From Candidatus Caccocola faecipullorum (GTDB lineage Bacteria; Synergistota; Synergistia; Synergistales; Synergistaceae): DNA of 12,572 nt. The notes under the pieces were generated by a model. That model did not search any database. It was not told the DNA's origin and saw nothing but the letters and a program-made list of their open reading frames with translations. Made by a program: the position numbers and the translations under genes. Of the stretch, positions 4,799-12,572 are shown in pieces; the first letter of the stretch is position 1, and each line of letters begins with the position of its first letter. Location of the stretch: the NCBI GenBank assembly GCA_018716365.1, contig DVKA01000017.1, positions 1 to 12,572 of the forward strand, read 5' to 3'.

Positions 4799-5305
4799 TA
4801 ATATATTCAAGTGTACCGGAACAGTTGTAGCATCCATTACTCGATAATAATGGACATGTGGGGTCATCGATAAAAAAGCATCTGAAGCGACATCTCCAAA
4901 TGTCACATATCCTCTTGCATCAGAGCCAACCTGTTCTGTCATAGCTCCCAATATAGCGGGACGGCTGGAAAATTCTGCCGGGTAAACAAACGTCCCCAGA
5001 GAAGCATAAGCTATAGGAGAGCTAATATTAGTGCAAGTAATTGACAAGTCTTTACTTATAATACATATCTGTGTCCCATTAGCAAACCTAACGTAATACC
5101 CGTTAGCGTTATCCCCAGACTCAATAATATAGCCTTGGGACAGTGCACCAACGATGCGCAGCACCCCTGCTGGTATTTTATTGTCCGCGTCGAGCAGCGG
5201 CAGCTTCAGCAGCTTTTCGAGCGCGGCTCCCGTGTTTTTATTAAGCGTCAGAATCTGTATCAGAGCCTGCGCCGTCTGTTCCGTCGTCTGAAGTTCCGTC
5301 GTCAT
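4778..5305 (-). CDS. Short tail fibre/tip protein with switchable C-terminus (active form)
   Basis: This 175-aa receptor-binding candidate has two parts. Residues 1-49 are a helical constant region (TTEQTAQALIQILTLNKN...LLDADNKIPAGVL) that would attach to the fibre. Residues 50-175 are a variable tip starting RIVGALSQGYIIESGDNANG, a sequence type common at the C-terminus of phage tail proteins, and ending LAIGKWK. The tip is visibly AT-richer than the constant part and neighbouring genes, suggesting separate origin. An inverted homologous tip cassette lies directly downstream. The ATG at 5305 has GGAGGAG 7-8 nt upstream. Its first 65 bp overlap the end of the upstream gene in another frame. 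Confidence 0.8.
   Translation of the reverse strand: MTTELQTTEQTAQALIQILTLNKNTGAALEKLLKLPLLDADNKIPAGVLRIVGALSQGYIIESGDNANGYYVRFANGTQICIISKDLSITCTNISSPIAYASLGTFVYPAEFSSRPAILGAMTEQVGSDARGYVTFGDVASDAFLSMTPHVHYYRVMDATTVPVHLNILAIGKWK
5138..5159 (-). repeat. Putative inversion site, right copy
   Basis: This is the - strand partner of the 22-bp element at 4408-4429, differing at one base. It lies at codons 50-56 of the active fibre gene, where the constant region ends. Beyond it the two copies share only 57 of 75 bases (hand count), nearly all differences being synonymous. The 22 bp are therefore conserved beyond what coding alone would require. Confidence 0.7.
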
Positions 5306-5594
5306 TTTCTATCTCCTCCACTCTGAATATTATGTCGCCCGCGTTTGTCGCAGCGAGTATCGTCTCGTCCGTTTCGCCGTCCGTGTAAATGAAAACACCG
5401 GCGGTGTCGCCCCTCTGCGCCATAAGAATCCAGTACGTGTCGTTCGTAAGCGGCGTACCGGCGGGCGCGTCCGTTTTACAGACGTATGTGCTTCCGTCGT
5501 GCGTCACCCAATCCAACGCTGAATAGGCCGTTGCATCTGACCATTCGCCCTTATGTGTGAGCACGGCCTTTCCTGCGTTTATCGTAATAACCAT
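5241..5594 (-). CDS. Small tail accessory protein with CBM-like module
   Basis: This 117-aa protein has a compact aromatic module at about residues 14-60 (HKGEWSDATAYSALDWVTHD...STYVCKTDAPAG...YWILMAQRGDT) like CBM5/12 carbohydrate-binding domains. The same pattern occurs in the upstream fibre protein. The C-terminal 20 residues are a low-complexity acidic Asp/Gly/Ser/Thr tail encoded in the overlap with the next gene. The ATG at 5594 has a strong AAAGGAGG site whose first bases are the stop codon of the upstream fibre gene, so translation is coupled. It probably decorates the fibre or helps it bind surface glycans. Confidence 0.65.
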   Translation of the reverse strand: MVITINAGKAVLTHKGEWSDATAYSALDWVTHDGSTYVCKTDAPAGTPLTNDTYWILMAQRGDTAGVFIYTDGETDETILAATNAGDIIFRVEEIENDDGTSDDGTDGAGSDTDSDA

Positions 5595-5609
5595 ATTTTC
5601 ATTCCTCCT

Positions 5610-6716
5610 TTATCCTATGGTGAATATAAGCTCGCCTGCATCGTTCAGCGACACGCCGGTGACGCTCGCGCCCTGCGGCCCCGTATCTCCAGTTTCACCT
5701 TTAAGCGCTGCAAGCTGTTCGGAGGTAAAGTCCTCGTATGTGAATGGGTCTCCTTTATCTCCTTTGTCTCCCTTGTCGCCTTTAGGAATAGTGAAGTCGA
5801 GTATCGCGTCTCCCGCGGTTCCGCTGTTGACTACGGCGGCCTGCGTTCCGGCGGCTCCCGTGGTTACAGTGCCGACGGCTATCGTGGCCGCGTCGCCTTT
5901 GGAGGCGATAACAGTCCACACGGCTCCCTCTTCCGGCGCTGTCCCTGTAGTGACCTCCTGTCCTATGTGAAGCCACCACGAACCGTTATACTTAACGCAG
6001 TCGTAAAATGAATACTGCGCTCCCTCCGAGTAAGCACCCTTAAAAACAATGCGCCCCCTGCCAAGGTTTATCTTCGGTTCGTCGCCGGTATAGATGTAGA
6101 CGCATCCGTCGTCGGCGATTTTTATATCGTCCGTCCCGGCGTCGCCGTAGTAGTCAACTACGAGACAGCCGTCGTCGTCGATGCGGAAACGACCGAAAGA
6201 GTAGGGGATATATTCCTGCGCGTGGACGCGCGACTCCTCGGCCCATGCTTTCGCCTCGTCCCGTGCGGCCTTCGCAGCGTTCAGAGCGTCGATCAGAGCC
6301 TGATATGCCTCGCCGGAATCCACCTGCTCCACAGTGCCGACAACCGCGCGCGACAGGTTCTCGACAATCTGCTGAATCATCATGACGACGAGGTCGAACT
6401 GCATTTCAATCGTCTTTGCGAAGAATTCGCCCTGATTCTCCAGCACCGTCGATTGGATCACCGGCACGACGCGCATGAGAATGATCTGGTCCTCCGCGGA
6501 AAGCGGCGGCTCGCCCGTCCCTTCGGGCGGATAAGTCACCGTCTTTTCCTGTTCGTTCAGCACATATCCCCTTTCAAGAAGCGCGGACTCCTCGTCCCCG
6601 CGCTTCACCCACACCTGAAGGTGCGACGCGTCGTACAAAAGAAACGTATACGGCCACACCCTCGTCACGCCGTTGCCGGCGTAAATATGCTTGTTCACGT
6701 CGCTTGGCACCGTCAC
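5610..6716 (-). CDS. Tail fibre protein, T7 gp17-like N-terminus with collagen-like repeats
   Basis: This 368-aa fibre probably anchors to a short podovirus tail. Residues about 8-130 ([18 protein letters not shown]...[18 protein letters not shown]...[12 protein letters not shown]) match the T7 tail-fibre N-terminal domain that binds the tail tube. A helical Ala-rich stretch follows (about 135-165), then a beta region with a CBM-like module (about 224-272, [17 protein letters not shown]...WTVIASKGD). Next are [11 protein letters not shown]..., a collagen-like GDK run (312-323) and [10 protein letters not shown] (340-349), which would trimerise. It lacks a large receptor-binding tip, so the downstream short fibre with the switchable C-terminus may be that tip. 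The start is GTG at 6716 with AGGAAAGGGG upstream; an in-frame GTG at 6710 is also possible. Confidence 0.85.
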   Translation of the reverse strand: MTVPSDVNKHIYAGNGVTRVWPYTFLLYDASHLQVWVKRGDEESALLERGYVLNEQEKTVTYPPEGTGEPPLSAEDQIILMRVVPVIQSTVLENQGEFFAKTIEMQFDLVVMMIQQIVENLSRAVVGTVEQVDSGEAYQALIDALNAAKAARDEAKAWAEESRVHAQEYIPYSFGRFRIDDDGCLVVDYYGDAGTDDIKIADDGCVYIYTGDEPKINLGRGRIVFKGAYSEGAQYSFYDCVKYNGSWWLHIGQEVTTGTAPEEGAVWTVIASKGDAATIAVGTVTTGAAGTQAAVVNSGTAGDAILDFTIPKGDKGDKGDKGDPFTYEDFTSEQLAALKGETGDTGPQGASVTGVSLNDAGELIFTIG

Positions 6717-6747
6717 GCGGCCATCCCCTTTCCTGCGTCAAGATATG

Positions 6748-6773
6748 AAAAAAGCGCCCCGTGCAGAGCGCTT
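6748..6773 (-). terminator. Terminator between the giant virion gene and the fibre genes
   Basis: Read on the - strand, AAGCGC and GCGCTT (6768-6773 and 6752-6757) form a 6-bp stem with a 10-nt loop, followed by six T residues. It starts 7 nt beyond the stop codon of the giant gene. The stem is short, so it may terminate only partly and lower fibre expression relative to the giant protein. Confidence 0.6.
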
Positions 6774-6780
6774 CTGTTCC

Positions 6781-9700
6781 TTATTCATCCCTCGGTTTGA
6801 AGCCGCTTCCGAGCACCAGATAGGCCCACGGTATGGCCTCGTCCTCGTCGTACCACGCCCAGAAAGCCTTCGCCGCCTGTATCATCTTGCGGTTCGGCAC
6901 GCCGTAGCGGTAGCCCGCGACCGTCGCCGCGCCTTCCGCTATGTCGCCCCATTCGATGTCCTCTCCGCTGAGCGCGTTGCCGCCCTGCTTATAGGCTATC
7001 TTCACGAGCCGCGCCACGCTGTCGAGAGCGCCCTGCGCCGGCGTGAGCTGAACTCCGTATTTGAAGCCGCCGCTTACGACGTTGCTTATCTCTCTCGCTA
7101 TCGGCACAGTAGTGAACGGCGACAGCGCCACCCTCGCCGTCGTCCACTTCGCCCAGCTCCATATGCGGCTTTCGTCGTCTTCCGGTTCCGGCCCGCCGCC
7201 GCGAAGCAGCGCTTCCGCAACGCTCTGCGCTACAAGGATATAGAAGGCGTAGCTCGCTAGGTCCTTCACGCGGTTTATGCCGTGCTCGTACTTCACGCGC
7301 ATGATCGCCTCGTTCTGCATCTGGTACATGACACGGAACCACGAATAGAACATCGTCGTCAGCTGCCCAATAGGCCCGGAACGCTCAAATGTCGAAAGGT
7401 CCGCTATCGTAGAGGCGCTCTGCGTCTGACGTATGACCGAATCCGCGTAAGCGACCGCCTTCGCCTCGTCACCGTAGCGTTTAAGCCCTATCTTGTAGCA
7501 CTGCACCCAGCCCGGCACATTGCACATATTCTGGAACAGCGGATAGACGGATAGGAAGAAATCCGCGGCGCGCGAAATGCCGTGGTCGTTCGTCGTCCAG
7601 TTCTGCCGCAGCTTGCGCACCTCGGCGTTCCCCTCGTCCATCTGCTCGCGCATAAAGGCCGACTTCTCGCGCGCGAAGGCGTAAGTCCTCGTATTCGGAT
7701 TCAGCCCCTCGGCGATAGCCAAAGCCGTATTGACGAAGCCTATCCTGTGAGCGAGCGCGAAATAGCCCAGCGGCTGCATAAGCGCGCCGCCTATATTGCC
7801 GCCCAGCGCGAACATCGCCGTCTTGCTCTTGATACCGTTTATTATCCTGTCGCCCGAGCCGGAGGCCACGCCGTTGTTCTTCGTGTTCGCCGCGATGTCG
7901 TTCAGCCATTTTCCGAAATTCCTGTATCCCCTGTCGCCGTAGACCGTCGTTATGACGCTCTTTATGGTATCGCGCCGCAGAATCTTCCATGCGTCGCGGA
8001 TTACCGGCGCCATCTCGTAGTCGTGTATGACGTTCGCGACATGGTTGTCCAGCACGGAGAACGAAAGCAGCGGCGGCCGCCCCAGCACGTTCTCCGCCCT
8101 CGCCTTGCGGTGTCCGCTCTTCGTATGCTTATCCAGGAAATTGCATGGCGCGGAGGCCATGACCTCCTGCCGCTCGTTCTGCGCGGCCGCAGTCTCCGAA
8201 TAGCGCAGGTCGGTCACGATGGGATAATACCCGCCGCGATAAGTGCCGTACTCCGTGACGACCGGCTTCGCCTCGACCTTCTCGATAGTCGTCCCCGTCA
8301 TAAGCTCGTGGACCTTCTTTATCTTCGGCCACATAGTATCAAGCAGGTCCCAGACGCCCTGGACATATTCCCAGTCCTCCCGCGACATCTTCGCCTTAAT
8401 CTTCTCGATGTCCGCGTCAGTCCAGCCCCAGCCGTCTTTCAGGCGCGCGAGGTTGTCAGCGTTGCCCATGTTGAGCGCCGCGCAGATGATATTCTCCTGC
8501 GTGAAAAGGCTCATCTTCTTCGTCGGGACGTGGAACACCTTGCCCGTCTCCCGGTCGGTAACGCGCTTGTACTCGCAGACGCCGATGTCCTTCGGCTTCA
8601 TGTCCGCCTTGAAATCCGAGCCGTAGACGCGCAGCTTGAGGTTACGGAACTCACCGAACATCCGGTTCAGCTCCGCATACTCGCGGCTCACAGCCTCACG
8701 CACGGGACGGAAAAAATAATCCTGCATCGGCCCGTCGTCCTCAAATCCGTCCAGCCAGCGGCACATCGCCTCTATAGTGTTCAGGTCGAGCAGCACGTCC
8801 GCAGCGGCGTTCGGGTCCTTGCGCGCAACCTCGATATGCGCATCGCCGTCTATCTTGTCCTTGCCGAATTTACTCTGAGAACGTTCAAGCACGGCTGCGT
8901 CGATTCCGGCAAGCTCAATATTCTTCTGGCGCGCAATGGTCTTCTTCTCGTCGCGCCCCGCCTGCATGATATTCTGGACGGCCTTGAAAGCGCTCTCAAG
9001 CTGATGCACGAAAAGCCCCTCGTACTTCATCTGAGTGATGCTCTGTGCTATCCACTCCGGCATGAGCAGCGGCACGCCCGCCTCCGCCTGCTCCTTTATG
9101 AAATCTGAAAGTGATTTCGCCTCTTGGAGAATGTCCTTCGGCGTAAGCGCCTCGACCTCTTTCTTAGTCCGTTTGGTGAAGTCGAACCTCGTCAGCAGCA
9201 TATCGAGCTGGTACAGAAATCTCGGGTCCATGCCGAAGGTCTGCTTCTGCTTGCGCTTCGCATATCTGGCCATACGCGAGCGTATATACTCGACGTTGCG
9301 CCGCGCGCGGTACATCGCGCGTATCGTCTCGTGGGCGTAAAGCTCTCGCCGCCTTGCCTCGCGGAAAGCCTCTTCGTCGAAATTCCGCAGGGCTTTGTCC
9401 GCCGCTGCTCGTGAATCCTTCTCGACGCGCACCCAGCCCGTTACGTTATAAAGCTCTTGGATTTTCATGCCTGTGACTTTGTTCCGTGCGTTCAGTTTTG
9501 CTATTTCAAGAGTATTACGTCTGTTTTCTCTGTTATAAACCTGCCTTGTAAGGCTCCTGAGATAACGTCCTGATGTTCGCATGGAGAGCTCTCTATTCTT
9601 CTCCTCAATGAAAGAGATACGCCGCCGCTCGTCCATCCTCTTATATTTCTCTTCAAGTTCTGTCTTTCGTTTCTGATACCTTGCGCGTATCTCTTTGCGT

Positions 9701-12572
9701 AGCGCAACGGCCTTGTCGTGGCTTTCCTGTATCTGTGCTTTCAGCCGTTCTGCGGCGGCATTGTAACGGGCTTTCGCCTTGCCGGTTTTCTCTTCCGCTT
9801 TGGCCTCTATCCTTTTTATCCTCTCCGCGTTGCGCGCGGCGCGGCGCTCCTGCCCAGCGACGTGCTTTTTATAGCGTTCGCGGTATTCGTCCATCACCTC
9901 GCGCCGCCCCTCTTCACGTGCAAGGTCGAGCGGCGATTCCAGCACAGCCTCGGACATAAGCAGGTTGAAAAGCCCCGTCTCGCCGCCTACATGTATCCCC
10001 ATACCGTCGAGCTCCTGCGCTATGTCGTCAAGGCCGCGCCCCTCTTTTGAGAAAAACGACGGCCCGTAGCGTTTCAGCAGAGCCTGCGCGTCCTCCTGCC
10101 CAATCTCGCGCGCGACAAATGAGTATCGCGGCCGCCCGTGCGCGCGCATCCACTTGACGACGTTCGTCCGAGACGCGGGGTCTTCGTTTTCGACACGCGC
10201 CGCCTCGTCGGCCTCGAATATCGCGCGGAACTCGGCTTCGGCCTCCTCCTCGCGCGCCGCGAGTTCGAGAGCCTCGTCGAAGTTCGCTTCCGTCTCCGCG
10301 GCAAGCCGCTCGCCGTGCTCCTCGCTCTCGTAAAGCGCAGCCTCCGCCGCCGCGTCCATAGCGGCGGGAGACGAAAGAGTATCCGTAAACTCACGCGCGA
10401 CGATCTCGCGCACGCGCGCGTCCACCTCTTCTTTTATCGACCGCCGTCCGGCGATCGCGTCTATCATCTCCTTCGCGCTGTTGAAGTTGAGGCTGCGCGC
10501 CGCAGTCTCAAGGTCTGCCATGCCGTCAGCGGCAAGACTGCCCTCCGGCATCGCGGAAAGCACCGTTTCGCTGAACATATCCATCACGGCCTCGGGATTG
10601 AGCTTCAGCTCTGGTTCTTCCTCCATCATTGCGAGCGCCCTGTACCCGGGTTCTGCGAGAACTGCGCGGAGCACCTGCGGGCGTATCTCCTCGGCGCGCT
10701 CCGCCATCTCTCGCCGCCGCTCCGGCGTGTCCTCGGAGAATAGTATGCCCAGCACGTTTTCCTTCGCCGCTTCAAAAGGATCGCCGTCAAACTCGTAATC
10801 CGGTTCGGCCTCTAGCGCCGGCGCGAAAGCCGCGTTCGCTTCGTCCGCTTCGCGCTCCTCCGCATCCGCCGCCTCGCGCCGCGCCGCGATGAGCGCGTCG
10901 GTCTCGCGTTCCGCGCGCAGCTGTTCCACAGCCTCGTCTGCCGCGACCATGCGGCCGAACACGCTGCGCACATCGTCGGACAACTCAACGTCGAGCTCCG
11001 TCAGCGTCCTGTAAATATCGCAGAGCCATTTCTTGAAACGCCGGAAAACGGCAAGCAGCTCGCGCGACGGCACCGGAGCCCTGCCCTCCATGAGATAGCG
11101 CTCGAAGCCGCGCGCGAAATACTCCTGCGCCGCGCGGTCGTAGGCCGCCCCGACTGAGCTCCTGCGCTCCATGCCGGAAGCGAGCCAAGCGCGGAACCCC
11201 TCTGCGGAAAGCCCGCCGCGATCGCCCTCAGGAACAAACTGCGCCGCCTGGCGCGCGATGTCCTCCGCGTTCTCCTCCCACCAGCGCGAGACAACTTTCA
11301 AATCCCTGTTCCACTCGGCCTCGGGCCCGTCCCACGCCGCTCTGTTCTGCGCCGTGTCGAGCGAAGCCAGATTCCGCAGATGCCAGAAATACAGATGCGC
11401 GAACTCATGCACGAAGGTAGAACGGTCTGCATCCTTCCCAAGCCGGATAGTAACCGGCGCACCCTCGTACTGAGGGAACGTGATAGAGCCGCGCGAGCCT
11501 GCGCCGCTGATCTGATAAAGCTGCAAATTGCCGCCGTCTCCGTCTTGTCTTATAATATTGCCGGAAGCTCCTTCTGCAGCTCGGCTAGTACCCGCCGCGG
11601 AGGCAAGACCGATGTTACCGGAGGGGGATTCTTCCTTGAAAGCTCCTTCCGAAGCTCGGCCGGCAGCCGCCGCGGAGGCAGCCCCGACGATACCGGAGGG
11701 AGCTTCTTCGTCCGCTTTATTCAGTCTGCTTATATCGTAATGCCACATCCCGTCGGTATGCTTTTCAAGAGAGAGCCGCACATTGTAAAGCCTTGGAATG
11801 CTGTCGCCGGAACGCCTTATGTAAACGGTGTTATCTAAGTAGCAGTATGCGAGAATATCCGCCTCGCCGCTCTTCCTCTTCTCCGCCATTACAGGAAACT
11901 CGACGCCGCCGTCGTTATTTTCTACGAGTTTTCCGCTCTCAATCAGTTCCCTCAGATAAGGGACGAGATACAGCTTTTCTTTGTCGTTCCTTCTGATAAA
12001 AGTACTCTCAACACCGCCTCTTCTCGAAAAACGCACCTCGCCCAAAACCGGATGAACGGCGGGCGGATTTTTCTGATTGCCTTCTGCGTCCAGCGTCTGG
12101 AGATTTTCGCGATACCATTCAAGAGCTTTCTTTCTCAGCGCCTTCATCTCATCTTTTTTAGAAACGTCAAACGCGCCGAGCAGTGTAGTATCAACGGGAA
12201 TAGGATTGTTATTCACAGGCGCGGCCTGATAATACGTCTCGGCGATATTCACGTCCGCATCGTCGAAAACAACATAGTTATAACTGCCCTCGCCCGCGCG
12301 CCTGCTGTTCCCGTCGAGATACTTGATTCCAAGCACCCCCGCCTCTTTGAGCAGGAGGCTCGCCTCTTTATCAGAATGTAATTTATGCGCCAGACTCCTA
12401 TATAAACTTCCTCCTTTTCTGCTTCCATATGTCATCTTATTCAAAAAACGTTCTCCCGACATATCGGTTATGGAGAACTTATCTTTGTTCGCGTCAAGCC
12501 ATGCAATGTCTTTCTGTATTGATGAATCTATGTCTTCGCCAGATTCTACATAGGAAAGCAATTCCTTCTTTG
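6781..12572 (-). CDS. Giant polyvalent virion protein (ART, BECR nuclease, zincin, coiled coil), 5'-partial
   Basis: The gene runs off the right edge: the frame stays open past TTG 12561, so the true start lies outside and at least 1,929 residues are encoded here. Numbering from Leu/TTG 12561, residues about 40-110 (GIKYLDGNSRR...YNYVVFDDADV) look like the end of an ART-PolyVal ADP-ribosyltransferase domain. Residues 165-285 (VRFSRRG...LVPYLRELIESG...YCYLDNTVYI...YNVRLSLE) resemble the barnase/EndoU/colicin/RelE-type nuclease of polyvalent proteins. HEFAH (385-389), with QEYFARGFERYL near 480, is a zincin metallopeptidase. A very long charged coiled coil spans about 870-1105. The C-terminus, with several hydrophobic helices, resembles LPD-type phage virion proteins. 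Polyvalent proteins are proposed to be injected with phage DNA and to act on host defences. Domain names rest on motif recognition. Confidence 0.85.
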   Translation of the reverse strand, partial: KKELLSYVESGEDIDSSIQKDIAWLDANKDKFSITDMSGERFLNKMTYGSRKGGSLYRSLAHKLHSDKEASLLLKEAGVLGIKYLDGNSRRAGEGSYNYVVFDDADVNIAETYYQAAPVNNNPIPVDTTLLGAFDVSKKDEMKALRKKALEWYRENLQTLDAEGNQKNPPAVHPVLGEVRFSRRGGVESTFIRRNDKEKLYLVPYLRELIESGKLVENNDGGVEFPVMAEKRKSGEADILAYCYLDNTVYIRRSGDSIPRLYNVRLSLEKHTDGMWHYDISRLNKADEEAPSGIVGAASAAAAGRASEGAFKEESPSGNIGLASAAGTSRAAEGASGNIIRQDGDGGNLQLYQISGAGSRGSITFPQYEGAPVTIRLGKDADRSTFVHEFAHLYFWHLRNLASLDTAQNRAAWDGPEAEWNRDLKVVSRWWEENAEDIARQAAQFVPEGDRGGLSAEGFRAWLASGMERRSSVGAAYDRAAQEYFARGFERYLMEGRAPVPSRELLAVFRRFKKWLCDIYRTLTELDVELSDDVRSVFGRMVAADEAVEQLRAERETDALIAARREAADAEEREADEANAAFAPALEAEPDYEFDGDPFEAAKENVLGILFSEDTPERRREMAERAEEIRPQVLRAVLAEPGYRALAMMEEEPELKLNPEAVMDMFSETVLSAMPEGSLAADGMADLETAARSLNFNSAKEMIDAIAGRRSIKEEVDARVREIVAREFTDTLSSPAAMDAAAEAALYESEEHGERLAAETEANFDEALELAAREEEAEAEFRAIFEADEAARVENEDPASRTNVVKWMRAHGRPRYSFVAREIGQEDAQALLKRYGPSFFSKEGRGLDDIAQELDGMGIHVGGETGLFNLLMSEAVLESPLDLAREEGRREVMDEYRERYKKHVAGQERRAARNAERIKRIEAKAEEKTGKAKARYNAAAERLKAQIQESHDKAVALRKEIRARYQKRKTELEEKYKRMDERRRISFIEEKNRELSMRTSGRYLRSLTRQVYNRENRRNTLEIAKLNARNKVTGMKIQELYNVTGWVRVEKDSRAAADKALRNFDEEAFREARRRELYAHETIRAMYRARRNVEYIRSRMARYAKRKQKQTFGMDPRFLYQLDMLLTRFDFTKRTKKEVEALTPKDILQEAKSLSDFIKEQAEAGVPLLMPEWIAQSITQMKYEGLFVHQLESAFKAVQNIMQAGRDEKKTIARQKNIELAGIDAAVLERSQSKFGKDKIDGDAHIEVARKDPNAAADVLLDLNTIEAMCRWLDGFEDDGPMQDYFFRPVREAVSREYAELNRMFGEFRNLKLRVYGSDFKADMKPKDIGVCEYKRVTDRETGKVFHVPTKKMSLFTQENIICAALNMGNADNLARLKDGWGWTDADIEKIKAKMSREDWEYVQGVWDLLDTMWPKIKKVHELMTGTTIEKVEAKPVVTEYGTYRGGYYPIVTDLRYSETAAAQNERQEVMASAPCNFLDKHTKSGHRKARAENVLGRPPLLSFSVLDNHVANVIHDYEMAPVIRDAWKILRRDTIKSVITTVYGDRGYRNFGKWLNDIAANTKNNGVASGSGDRIINGIKSKTAMFALGGNIGGALMQPLGYFALAHRIGFVNTALAIAEGLNPNTRTYAFAREKSAFMREQMDEGNAEVRKLRQNWTTNDHGISRAADFFLSVYPLFQNMCNVPGWVQCYKIGLKRYGDEAKAVAYADSVIRQTQSASTIADLSTFERSGPIGQLTTMFYSWFRVMYQMQNEAIMRVKYEHGINRVKDLASYAFYILVAQSVAEALLRGGGPEPEDDESRIWSWAKWTTARVALSPFTTVPIAREISNVVSGGFKYGVQLTPAQGALDSVARLVKIAYKQGGNALSGEDIEWGDIAEGAATVAGYRYGVPNRKMIQAAKAFWAWYDEDEAIPWAYLVLGSGFKPRDE
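11567..11716 (-). repeat. Two 75-bp tandem repeats within the giant gene
   Basis: Imperfect direct copies at 11567-11641 and 11642-11716 encode two 25-residue Ala/Gly/Ser units (PSGNIGLASAAGTSRAAEGA and PSGIVGAASAAAAGRASEGA). They lie between the nuclease-like and zincin-like domains and look like a flexible linker. A whole-codon period means copy-number change would keep the frame. Confidence 0.8.

Noticed and set aside
4778..5305. Diversity-generating retroelement as the source of fibre variation
   Set aside because: The two cassettes are inverted, differ at all base types rather than at adenines, and differ in length. No reverse transcriptase or template repeat is visible.
5557..5970. Rightward Ser/Pro-rich 137-aa frame
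   Set aside because: It is the antisense of the collagen-like repeats of the fibre gene; the SPLSP runs are GDK codons read backwards.
7582..9108. Rightward 508-aa open frame
   Set aside because: It is the antisense shadow of the giant gene in GC-rich DNA. It is rich in Arg/His/Leu/Val with no recognisable domain or ribosome site.
1..12572. CRISPR arrays, insertion sequences, rRNA
   Set aside because: I saw no regularly spaced repeats, no transposase-like frame with terminal repeats, and no rRNA-like sequence on either strand.

Overview
The window holds the late end of a podovirus-like temperate phage or prophage, ending at a tRNA-derived attachment site. The evidence for this is: a tail fibre with a T7 gp17-like N-terminal domain; a giant 'polyvalent' virion protein; a lysis cassette with a holin, two peptidoglycan hydrolases and overlapping spanin-like genes; and a tRNA-Val 3' fragment of the kind used by tyrosine integrases. 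Spanin-like genes and a tail protein ending in an outer-membrane-like C-terminal Phe point to a diderm (Gram-negative-type) host. The DNA is GC-rich apart from a few AT-rich islands. I cannot name the host genus.

Layout, left to right. 1-255: AT-rich non-coding DNA with CGCGAT-type repeats, then the 3' half of tRNA-Val(CAC) and a strong + strand terminator. 256-2453: leftward lysis cassette (lytic transglycosylase, M15 peptidase, LydA-like holin, second small membrane protein, i-spanin-like and o-spanin-like genes), nearly all overlapping. 2498-3189: a rightward phd/doc toxin-antitoxin module with its own promoter and terminator, set against the direction of the phage genes. 3231-4264: leftward tail genes (a 34-aa small ORF, a carbohydrate-binding-like protein and a 121-aa protein). 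4408-5305: a short fibre gene whose C-terminal half faces a silent, oppositely oriented alternative C-terminal cassette. 5241-6716: a CBM-like accessory protein and the T7-like/collagen-like fibre. 6748-6773: a leftward terminator. 6781 to the right edge: a giant gene, open at its 5' end, encoding ADP-ribosyltransferase-like, BECR-nuclease-like and zincin peptidase domains, a long coiled coil and a C-terminal virion-protein region.

The most interesting system is the fibre switch. Two inverted 22-bp sites (21/22 identical) lie exactly where the constant N-terminus meets the variable C-terminus. Inverting the DNA between them would swap the active 126-residue tip for a different 119-residue tip in frame, as in Mu/P1-type host-range switches. 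No invertase gene is visible here.

How the parts fit: the giant protein would travel in the capsid and enter the cell with the DNA; the fibre proteins set host range, with the inversion giving phase variation; the lysis cassette opens the cell; phd/doc is an accessory 'moron' for maintenance or defence; and the tRNA fragment is the integration target.
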